A DNA stretch of 14,870 bases, taken from contig JAJDEK010000159.1 of the NCBI GenBank assembly GCA_029259875.1, positions 1-14,870 of the forward strand. The letters are read 5' to 3'. Of the stretch, positions 7,763 to 14,870 are shown in pieces. Below the pieces are notes generated by a model, which was not told the DNA's origin, ran no database searches, and saw only the letters and a list, made by a program, of their open reading frames with translations. Within the stretch, counting starts at the first letter, position 1. Every line of letters begins with the position of its first letter. The position numbers and the translations under genes are program-made. The stretch is from Planctomycetaceae bacterium (GTDB lineage Bacteria > Planctomycetota > Planctomycetia > Planctomycetales > Planctomycetaceae).

Positions 7763-7779
7763 TCCTCCTTGCGAGGAGA
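7763..7779 (-). promoter_or_regulatory. Ribosome binding site with adjacent anti-Shine-Dalgarno hairpin
   Basis: On the minus strand CTCCT (7778-7774), loop CGCA, then AGGAG (7769-7765) can form a 5-bp GC-rich hairpin with a four-base loop, extendable by a T-G pair. The AGGAG arm is the Shine-Dalgarno sequence of the 7261-7758 gene, so pairing would hide it. It may tie translation of the last gene to ribosomes finishing spoVR, or to a factor that opens the stem. Confidence 0.45.
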
Positions 7780-7792
7780 TCCCTTCCCTGAG

Positions 7793-9319
7793 TTATTCTT
7801 TTTCTTTTGAATTCGTGGAATGTTTCTTACCGTCGTAACTCAAAATCGTAGGCCTGTCATCGACGACCGTTTCGATATTCACCGGCCGTTTCCAGATCGC
7901 CTGTAAATTGACCAGGGTATCTTGTGCATAATCGAGTTTGAGTTCGACTCCCAGATATTCATGTTCCAGATAAAGCTCGCCTCGGTTTTTATAGTTTCCA
8001 TCCTGGACATAAATGACGGGCCGTCCATGATTACTGAGGCTGTTTAATAGTTGCTGTTTGATCTGCTCAAATTCGCGTGACTGAATTTCGTAGGTTCGAT
8101 TGGAATCATTATAGGCAAATGAAAACATCTGATTTTTATGGCAAAACTCAGGAGTCAAAAACGTATCGATAAATGTGATATCGTTATGAATCCGCCGTAC
8201 CTCAAAGATTTTCTCTCTACCCAATCCCAAATCCTGATTCCAATTCTCTTTTTTAAACATATCGGAACAGTTCTCGTATTCGGGGCCAAACTGCCCTTTA
8301 TTCCAACGCTCTTCAATATCTTTGAGTAGTTCAATTCCTAGCTTGTACGGGTTCAGTCGATTCGGACTGGTAGCCATTGTACCGCTATGATGGTCGGCAT
8401 AATTGATCAAGCCTTCATCCGTTAAACCATGACGCGTCATAATTGTGGAGTGCCAGAAACTGGCCCAACCTTCATTCATGATCTTTGTCTGCCCCTGAGG
8501 AGCAAAGTAGTACGCTTCATCTCGGATGATCGAAAGTACGTCTCGCTGCCAGTCTTCCAACGGCGCGTATTGAATCAAAAAGAACAACACATCCCGCAAG
8601 CGTTCTTTCGGGAATTTCATTTGATCGGCCAGTTCCTGCGCTTTCTTGCGTTTTTCGTTGGCCTCTTCTTCGAGAATCTCTTCGGGATTGATATAGGGGT
8701 CCATGTACTGCTTCGCAGGAAATCGACCAGAACTCTCGTTTTCATCGGCACTCTGTTTTTTTGCCTCTTCTTTCGTAGGAGTTTTCTGCATGCGTCTGAC
8801 ATGTGGCGAATAGGGATCGATCAAGCTTTCCAAAGAGAGGCAGGTATCGATAAACATCTCCACCGTTTCATAACCATAATCATCAATATGTCGATTCATA
8901 CGCGTGGCATGATTGGCCATCTGATCGAGCATTTTACGGTTGGTGTGTGAAAACCAGGCGTTATTCTTGAAAAAATCGCAGTGCCCATAAACGTGGGCAA
9001 TCACCAATTTTTGGTCAGTGATATCATTCGCACTCAACAGATAGGCATAACAGGGATCCGTATTGATTACCATTTCGTAGATTTTCTGCAAACCATACGA
9101 ATAGCCTTTCATCAATTCATCATACTGCGCGCCAAATCGCCAGTGGGGATAACGCACAGGAAATCCCCCATAGGCGGCAAACATGCTGAGCTCTTCATAA
9201 TCCAAGACTTCAAAGATCGTTTTGAAAAAGTCGAGACCATAATCGAGCGCATGCTGTTCCATCTCCTGTTGGATATCACTCAGCTCTTTCGGCAGAGGGC
9301 GATGAGTTGTGACTACCAT
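7793..9319 (-). CDS. spoVR: SpoVR family protein
   Basis: This 508-residue protein covers the full SpoVR family (YcgB in E. coli; named from a Bacillus gene needed for normal spore cortex). Diagnostic stretches include FAAYGGFPVRYPHWRFG (47-63), a Glu/Asn/Asp region NTDPCYAYLLSAND (86-99), HVYGHCDFFKNN (109-120) and KIMNEGWASFWH (279-290); the His, Glu and Asp residues in these are the conserved polar core. A highly charged linker with a helical segment lies near 177-240. The N-terminal ATG has GGAG six bases upstream. It follows yeaH by 88 bases and precedes the small unknown gene by 34. Its molecular activity is not settled. In a planctomycete, which does not form endospores, a role with PrkA in stress or cell-envelope adaptation is inferred from context. 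Confidence 0.95.
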   Translation of the reverse strand: MVVTTHRPLPKELSDIQQEMEQHALDYGLDFFKTIFEVLDYEELSMFAAYGGFPVRYPHWRFGAQYDELMKGYSYGLQKIYEMVINTDPCYAYLLSANDITDQKLVIAHVYGHCDFFKNNAWFSHTNRKMLDQMANHATRMNRHIDDYGYETVEMFIDTCLSLESLIDPYSPHVRRMQKTPTKEEAKKQSADENESSGRFPAKQYMDPYINPEEILEEEANEKRKKAQELADQMKFPKERLRDVLFFLIQYAPLEDWQRDVLSIIRDEAYYFAPQGQTKIMNEGWASFWHSTIMTRHGLTDEGLINYADHHSGTMATSPNRLNPYKLGIELLKDIEERWNKGQFGPEYENCSDMFKKENWNQDLGLGREKIFEVRRIHNDITFIDTFLTPEFCHKNQMFSFAYNDSNRTYEIQSREFEQIKQQLLNSLSNHGRPVIYVQDGNYKNRGELYLEHEYLGVELKLDYAQDTLVNLQAIWKRPVNIETVVDDRPTILSYDGKKHSTNSKEKE

Positions 9320-9407
9320 ATGAATCTCCGTCAGCGGTCAATGGATTCCTAATCAAGGGCTGACTGTTATCTAACTCAAACTTTACAACACACTGTTAAC
9401 AATCAAT

Positions 9408-10514
9408 CTATTTTCCGGTTCCCAGAAACGTCTTGATCGAACCGTAGATCGCTTCTTTATCGTCAATTTCAGAAAGAATCAGATTATCCCATTCTTCTTC
9501 AATCTTCCGCAGCTCCTTGATAAAGTCCCCGGATCCATAAGGACTTCTCACCTGGCCGTAACAGAAGAGATTACAGATCGGAATAATATTCTGTTTGAGA
9601 TTCTCGATACATTCCGTGTTATCCTCTCCCCAGTTGTCTCCATCAGAAAATTGAAAACAGTAAATATTCCACAGTGAAGGGGGAAAGTCCCTTTGAATGA
9701 TTTGGTTTGCTGCCCGGTAAGCGGATGAGATACGCGTTCCACCACTTTCGCGAATGCGGTAAAAGGTATCTTCATCCACTTCATGAGCAACAGCATCATG
9801 TACGATATAACGTCGTTCGATGCCGTCGTATTGACGTTTCAGCCAGGTATCAATCCAAAATGATTCCGTGCGGACAATTTCTTTTTGGACATCAGTCATT
9901 GATCCAGAAACATCCATCATATAAATGACGGCAGCATTCGTATGTGGTTCCGAAACGGTTTTCCAGCTTCGAAACCGCTCATCATCTTTGGTCGGAATAA
10001 TCGATGGCTTTATGGGATCGTAATTATTTGTCGCAATCATTCTCTTAAGCGCTCGCTTGTAAGTACGTTTAAAATGCCTTAATGAATCGGGGCCGGTGGG
10101 ACTAATTGATGTGTAACGGTCTTTCTTCGATGTCAGCGCATCATCGCCCTTGGGTTCGATTCTGGGAAGTTCCAACGCTTCGCCGAGCATGTCCGCTAAC
10201 TCATCAAGGCTTAATTCGACTTCTCGAATATGTTGCCCCTGTTGGTTACCGGCTTGACCTTTACCATCGCCGTCGTCCTGACCTCGGCCGATCGCTTCCC
10301 CTACGTCACCCTCTCCTTGCCCTACACCACCACTCCCTTTCTCACCGTGTTGAAAATGGGGAATCTCAATATTAGGCACAGGGATACTGACGGTTTCTCG
10401 ACCTTTGCGACCAATCATCTCACCATGATTGATGTACTTCCGGAGCTGTTGACGGACCTTCCCCTTGATGATTTTATCAAATCTTTGCTGGTCACGATCA
10501 ATTCTACGTACCAT
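9408..10514 (-). CDS. yeaH: YeaH/DUF444 family protein with von Willebrand A-type domain
   Basis: This 368-residue DUF444 protein (YeaH in E. coli, YhbH in Bacillus) is shorter than E. coli YeaH. The N-terminus is basic and typical of the family (DRDQQRFDKIIKGKVRQQLRKYI). A glycine/aspartate-rich flexible segment lies at about 58-94. The C-terminal half is a von Willebrand A-like domain with a complete metal-ion-dependent adhesion site: DVSGS (201-205), Thr260 in GGTRIS and Asp291 in FSDGD. It lies between prkA and spoVR, 105 bases after prkA, and is expected to partner the PrkA kinase in the cytoplasm. The ATG has only a weak upstream AAGGG. That AGGG pairs with CCCT twelve bases earlier in a small hairpin, so translation may be modest or regulated. 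Confidence 0.95.
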   Translation of the reverse strand: MVRRIDRDQQRFDKIIKGKVRQQLRKYINHGEMIGRKGRETVSIPVPNIEIPHFQHGEKGSGGVGQGEGDVGEAIGRGQDDGDGKGQAGNQQGQHIREVELSLDELADMLGEALELPRIEPKGDDALTSKKDRYTSISPTGPDSLRHFKRTYKRALKRMIATNNYDPIKPSIIPTKDDERFRSWKTVSEPHTNAAVIYMMDVSGSMTDVQKEIVRTESFWIDTWLKRQYDGIERRYIVHDAVAHEVDEDTFYRIRESGGTRISSAYRAANQIIQRDFPPSLWNIYCFQFSDGDNWGEDNTECIENLKQNIIPICNLFCYGQVRSPYGSGDFIKELRKIEEEWDNLILSEIDDKEAIYGSIKTFLGTGK

Positions 10515-10619
10515 AATATCGAGACCCTTTCAGTTCAGGGAAGTAGAGATTAAGTCAGTTCTAAAACAATTCCTTCTTCTCTCAAGTTTTTAGTATCAAG
10601 TAACAAACAGACTTACCGA

Positions 10620-12680
10620 TCAAGCAGCATCACTACTTTTTTTCGTGTCCCCACGAGCAAAAATACTGGCGACATATTGCAATACATCGGTTGCCGATTC
10701 TTCGTCATAGCCATAATTACGAATCAATCGCGCTTTGACGATATCAATTTTCTCTTGCGTTTCTGCATCGACCACATTCGATACCAGGCTTGTCAATTTG
10801 ATGGTATCCTTCTGGTCCTCAAACAATTTCATTTCGAGAGCCTTCTGCAAGCGTTCGTTCGTTTTGTAGTCGAACGTTTTCCCATCCATTGACAACGCAC
10901 CAATGTAGTTCATGATCTCCCGACGGAAATCATCTTTTCTGGTTTCGGGAATATCGATTCGCTCTTCGATAGAACGCATCTGACGTTCATCCGGCTCTTC
11001 ATATTCGCCAGTAAAGTTATTCTTCACACGTTCTTTCTGCGTGTACGCTTTCACGTTATCAAGATAATTTCCACACAGTCGCGTGAGTGCTTCTTCGTCA
11101 GCGGCAATCGCGCGCTGAACTTCATTTTTCACAATGTCGGTATACTCCTCTTTGACCACAGTAATCAACTGGCGATAGTGATCACGCAAATCATCGTTGG
11201 CGATCAACGAGTGATGTTTTAATCCCTCTTCCAGTTCATTCAAAAGCATGAATGGATTCAGGTTAGAACTATGCGAATTCACCACGAGCGCGTTGGAAAT
11301 TTTGTCCTGCACATAACGAGGAGAGATTCCAAATAGCCCTTCCGATTTGGCTTCTTTACGGAGTTGTTCGACATTCTCAGTCGTAAACCCGGTCAGTGAT
11401 TTGCCATTATACAAATTCATTTTCTGAACCAGCGTCAAACCGTGATGCTTCGGCGTTTCGAGTCGCGTCAACACTGCCCACATTGCTGCAATCTCCAGCG
11501 TATGTGGGGCAATATGTTTGCCTCTGACACGTTTGGTATTGTAATCCTTCTCGTAAATTTTGATCTCTTCACTCAGTTTCGTAACATAAGGGACATCAAT
11601 TTTAACCGTACGATCCCGAAGTGCTTCCATGAATTCGTTTGATTGCAAACGACGATATTCAGGCTCATTGGTATGACCGATGATGACCGTATCAATATCC
11701 GTTTGCGCAAACTTCTTCGGTTTAATCTTGTGTTCCTGAGAGGCACCAAGCAGGTCATACAGAAACGCCACATCCAGCTTTAACACTTCGATAAATTCGA
11801 TGAGACCACGGTTGGATACGTTGAACTCACCATCAAAATTGAATGCGCGTGGATCACTTTCACTGCCATATTGCGCGATTTTACGGTAGTTAATATCGCC
11901 CGTTAATTCGGTAGAATCCTGATTCTTCTCATCTTTAGGCTGGAATGTTCCAATTCCAATTCGATCCTGTTCTGAAAAGATGATGCGTTTAACGACGACT
12001 TGCTCCATCACTTTGGTCCAGTCCCCATTAGCGGCTTTCAATTTTTCATTGAACATGAAGCGGCTCAATGGGCATACTTCGCCTACAATTTCGACGATGT
12101 AATCGGACACTTTGTTGGCATCGCGGCCCGTATTCAGATAATCGCATATTTCCTGACGATTCTCTAAGGGGATTAACTGCAAAGGATCACTATTCATGGG
12201 ATCCCAGAGAATGGAACCATCCTCTTCTTTCCAACCGAAGCTATAGAGTGCGCCTTCCTCGGTGCGAGAATAGCGTTCTAATCCCTGCTTCAATAGACGT
12301 GCAATCGTACTTTTTGAACTTCCTACGGGTCCATGTAACAATAAGACACGACGTTCGCTGCCATATTTTAGTGCGGCAGATTTGAACACATTGACCAGTT
12401 CCATCAACGGTTTGGAAAGGCCGAAGATTCCATCACGGCCTCCATTGACGGGGTCATCAAAAAAGCGATAGCGAATCAGGCTCTTTTTACCTTCAACGGG
12501 ATAAGTTCCATAGCTCATGACCATGTCAAAAACTCTTTGGAACGCTGTTCGCGTCACTTTGGGCTCTTCTCGAACAAGATCAAGGTACTCATCGAAGCTC
12601 CCTTGCCAATGTTCTTGCTGAAATGATTCAGAATTAAGCTGACCAGAGATCTGATTTAAAATTGATCGACCATTTTCCAT
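10620..12680 (-). CDS. prkA: PrkA family AAA+ serine protein kinase
   Basis: From the ATG at 12678-12680 the protein has 686 residues, somewhat longer than B. subtilis PrkA or E. coli YeaG (about 630-645). It has the PrkA AAA domain with Walker [10 protein letters not shown] (117-125), the conserved [12 protein letters not shown] stretch of the AAA core, and [12 protein letters not shown] plus [15 protein letters not shown] in the sensor region. The C-terminal PrkA domain (from about 400) is rich in charged helices and ends in [19 protein letters not shown]. PrkA proteins are reported serine kinases or AAA+ ATPases acting in sporulation, nitrogen starvation or stress. The start is fixed by AGGAGGAGGAG four bases upstream. 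An upstream ATG at 12735-12737 would add 19 arginine-rich residues and is rejected. It is the first gene of the operon. Confidence 0.97.
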   Translation of the reverse strand: MENGRSILNQISGQLNSESFQQEHWQGSFDEYLDLVREEPKVTRTAFQRVFDMVMSYGTYPVEGKKSLIRYRFFDDPVNGGRDGIFGLSKPLMELVNVFKSAALKYGSERRVLLLHGPVGSSKSTIARLLKQGLERYSRTEEGALYSFGWKEEDGSILWDPMNSDPLQLIPLENRQEICDYLNTGRDANKVSDYIVEIVGEVCPLSRFMFNEKLKAANGDWTKVMEQVVVKRIIFSEQDRIGIGTFQPKDEKNQDSTELTGDINYRKIAQYGSESDPRAFNFDGEFNVSNRGLIEFIEVLKLDVAFLYDLLGASQEHKIKPKKFAQTDIDTVIIGHTNEPEYRRLQSNEFMEALRDRTVKIDVPYVTKLSEEIKIYEKDYNTKRVRGKHIAPHTLEIAAMWAVLTRLETPKHHGLTLVQKMNLYNGKSLTGFTTENVEQLRKEAKSEGLFGISPRYVQDKISNALVVNSHSSNLNPFMLLNELEEGLKHHSLIANDDLRDHYRQLITVVKEEYTDIVKNEVQRAIAADEEALTRLCGNYLDNVKAYTQKERVKNNFTGEYEEPDERQMRSIEERIDIPETRKDDFRREIMNYIGALSMDGKTFDYKTNERLQKALEMKLFEDQKDTIKLTSLVSNVVDAETQEKIDIVKARLIRNYGYDEESATDVLQYVASIFARGDTKKSSDAA

Positions 12681-12684
12681 GGGA

Positions 12685-12695
12685 CTCCTCCTCCT
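12685..12695 (-). promoter_or_regulatory. Extended ribosome binding site of prkA
   Basis: The minus strand reads AGGAGGAGGAG, then CCC after one T, then ATG. This triple GGAG repeat decides the start at 12680 and predicts efficient initiation. Confidence 0.85.
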
Positions 12696-12922
12696 GGCGT
12701 AGCGGCGTGCGCTTTGGCAGGCCGCATAGTAGGCCAATAAGTTCGAGGTGATTTAATTAAAAGAATGCTTTAAAGCGCTACAGCCTTTCACAATGACGGA
12801 AGTATTGCATGAATTTAGACACACACTGCGCAGGGATAGTTCCCGCATACAAACATAAATTTGTGATGAGGGTATTTCCAAGACCATCCATGGCCAACAC
12901 CAAATTGTAAAATTGGGATTAT

Positions 12923-12963
12923 TGTGTGGACGTGACTCACTAGTGCTCAAAGTATGCCACACA
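12923..12963 (-). promoter_or_regulatory. Candidate sigma54-like element and inverted repeat upstream of prkA
   Basis: On the minus strand 12959-12944 reads TGGCATACTTTGAGCA. Against the sigma54 consensus TGGCAYR-N4-TTGCW it matches all but the two T residues, and the essential GG and GC are correctly spaced. It is about 265 bases before the prkA ATG. It lies within TGTGTGG (12923-12929)/CCACACA (12957-12963), and the palindrome CACTAGTG touches its -12 end. E. coli yeaGH is known to respond to nitrogen limitation, so a sigma54 link would make sense, but the -12 TTGC is imperfect. Confidence 0.25.
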
Positions 12964-13314
12964 GGAATGTAAAGTGACTAAACTATTCTCCGAACACTTA
13001 TATTATTTCCCACCTCTCATATCGAGACAATAGCAATCTTGAACGTAAAAGAATCTGCCCCTTTAGGAACCAAGATCTCAAAGCCGGTAAGTTAATACCA
13101 GACAACCAGTTAGCAAAACATCGCTAAACAAGAATAGATTCCTCTAAAGTGAAGCGAAGAATCCTGAACGAAATGTTACTCAGCCAATTGGACAGACTGG
13201 ATTCGCTACGATTTTCGATCCAATGATCAACACAATTCTCAAACATTATTACGCTGAGATGAACCAAGACGTTTAAGAAATTTTTGCAAGTTCAATCATT
13301 TAATTGAAACCTTC

Positions 13315-13340
13315 AGGGGAAAAATAGTAGCCCCTCTTTT
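13315..13340 (+). terminator. Terminator-like hairpin in the intergenic region
   Basis: AGGGG (13315-13319) pairs with CCCCT (13331-13335) around an 11-base A-rich loop and is followed by CTTTT. Just upstream, TTCAAT (13291-13296) and ATTGAA (13303-13308) make a second hairpin with a six-base loop. Together these resemble the 3' end of a plus-strand transcript, yet no plus-strand gene precedes it. No convincing promoter for such a transcript was found. Confidence 0.35.
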
Positions 13341-13447
13341 GATAAGAAAAATTATTCGCTTCATTCATAGTCGAAATATGAATCACACTCTACGGTTCCA
13401 TTAGCTTGTGAATGAGCTTAATAATGCGGTCTTCGACATGTCCTCAA

Positions 13448-13476
13448 TATCTTTATAACTTTATCTTTATAACTTT
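13448..13476. repeat. 14-bp perfect tandem duplication
   Basis: The unit ATCTTTATAACTTT occurs twice head to tail (13449-13476), and the T at 13448 continues the period. It lies about 80 bases upstream of the deaminase promoter. It may be a duplicated regulator site or a replication-slippage duplication. Confidence 0.85.
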
Positions 13477-13552
13477 GTAATCACTCGATCGTCTCAACTT
13501 GTACTACAACATTCCTTCACAACAACAATCGATTTCATCAGTATTGCAGATG

Positions 13553-14630
<1,078 letters not shown>

Positions 14631-14651
14631 TAGAAGCAGAAAACAAGCCCA

Positions 14652-14870
14652 TTACTTCAAGCTATCCAGAACCTGATTCAGGTACTGTTTCATTTTCGGG
14701 TCTGTTTTTTCATACCCCTTGTCAGAACGAGGCTGCCCCATGGCGTGTCGCATTGCGTTGTGCATCAAATAACGGCCGCTATCAGTTTTCATATGGATCG
14801 CGTCCCGATACAAGTCTGAAATCTGATTGAGGGGCGCTTGCTTATTTTTGACATCTGTATTTACTTTATC
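14652..14870 (-). CDS. C-terminal fragment, possibly an SGNH-type hydrolase
   Basis: An open frame enters from the right edge and ends at a TAA (14652-14654), giving the last 72 residues. It reads LNQISDLYRDAIHMKTDSGR, then YLMHNAMRHAMGQP, and ends NQVLDSLK. The D-x-x-H at fragment residues 23-26 (DAIH), followed by Gly-Arg-Tyr-Leu and an Ala-rich helix, resembles the final catalytic block of SGNH/GDSL hydrolases, but the Ser, Gly and Asn blocks would lie outside the window. The unbroken frame and protein-like composition support a real gene. The function is only a suggestion. Confidence 0.65.
   Translation of the reverse strand, partial: DKVNTDVKNKQAPLNQISDLYRDAIHMKTDSGRYLMHNAMRHAMGQPRSDKGYEKTDPKMKQYLNQVLDSLK

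Larger units (their letters stand above)
12696..13552. other. Long divergent intergenic region between prkA and the adenine deaminase gene
   Basis: No credible gene, tRNA or rRNA is seen on either strand. The region is AT-rich and holds short palindromes facing prkA: GCTTTAAAGC (12767-12776), CTGCGCAG (12826-12833), CACTAGTG (12938-12945) and a 7-bp inverted repeat at 12923-12963. Other elements are a TTAGC/GCTAA repeat (13110-13127), paired hairpins at 13291-13335, and a 14-bp tandem duplication at 13448-13476. A 41-codon open stretch (13148-13276, plus) lacks an upstream start. At this length, with so many palindromes, it probably holds promoters for both flanking genes and perhaps a small RNA. 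Confidence 0.6.

Noticed and set aside
8429..8950. 173-codon open frame on the plus strand
   Set aside because: It lies wholly antisense to spoVR, has no domain-like sequence or ribosome site, and the spoVR frame explains the region.
12681..12737. 19-residue N-terminal extension of PrkA
   Set aside because: The sequence spans the very strong Shine-Dalgarno site of the ATG at 12680, and the extension is a low-complexity Arg/Tyr/Ala stretch.
12753..12962. 69-codon minus-strand open frame upstream of prkA
   Set aside because: It starts at GTG with no Shine-Dalgarno sequence, has an improbable composition rich in Trp, Cys and Ser, and overlaps the palindromes of the control region.
13148..13276. 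41-codon plus-strand open stretch ending in a protein-like segment (FATIFDPMINTILKHYYAEM)
   Set aside because: It has no start codon near its beginning; the only ATG that leaves a peptide of any size encodes 17 residues without a ribosome site. It could be a gene remnant, but nothing recognisable supports that.
14671..14683. ACCTGA-T-TCAGGT palindrome near the convergent gene ends as a possible terminator
   Set aside because: It lies inside the coding frame of the right-edge gene, has a one-base centre that cannot form a hairpin loop of that size, and has no T tract.

Overview
The window reads as ordinary chromosomal DNA of a planctomycete (Planctomycetota). The strongest evidence is the adjacent pair at 901-4893: a secreted protein with planctomycete cytochrome C, DUF1549 and DUF1553 domains, followed by a Tat-exported DUF1501 protein. 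This pairing is expanded in that phylum and rare elsewhere. Base composition looks moderate in GC, with AT-rich spacers, which would suit a Gimesia-like genome, but the genus is only a guess. I see no transposase, integrase, phage gene, CRISPR array, tRNA or rRNA.

Left part, all on the minus strand. hslV (22-582) overlaps the first codons of hslU (1-34), giving the two-component HslUV protease. A rho-independent terminator at 833-862 closes the next unit, which is the cytochrome-like PSCyt1/DUF1549/DUF1553 protein (2392-4893) followed by the DUF1501 protein (901-2319). A -10 box and an inverted repeat lie ahead of this pair. Upstream of it are a fold-type I PLP enzyme of aminotransferase class V (5111-6253) and an IclR-family regulator (6286-7095). 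The regulator has a sigma70-like promoter placed so that its mRNA could be leaderless.

Central part, also minus strand. A four-gene operon runs prkA (10620-12680), yeaH/DUF444 (9408-10514), spoVR (7793-9319), then an unrecognised 165-residue protein (7261-7758). It ends at a strong hairpin at 7178-7209. The first three genes form the widespread PrkA-YeaH-SpoVR stress and stationary-phase module: an AAA+ serine kinase, a von Willebrand A-type protein and a SpoVR protein. The fourth gene is the most interesting unknown. It is tightly linked to the module, has a very strong ribosome binding site, and that site can pair with an adjacent anti-Shine-Dalgarno sequence.

Right part. About 950 bp without a credible gene separate prkA from a divergent plus-strand gene. 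The gap holds several palindromes, a sigma54-like element facing prkA, a 14-bp tandem duplication, a terminator-like hairpin and a good sigma70 promoter. The plus-strand gene (13632-14630) encodes an adenosine-deaminase-superfamily enzyme that most resembles the adenine deaminase subgroup. It converges on the 3' end of a truncated minus-strand gene (14652-14870), possibly an SGNH-type hydrolase.

No obviously new multi-gene system is visible. The best leads are the fourth gene of the prkA operon and the regulatory DNA between prkA and the deaminase gene.
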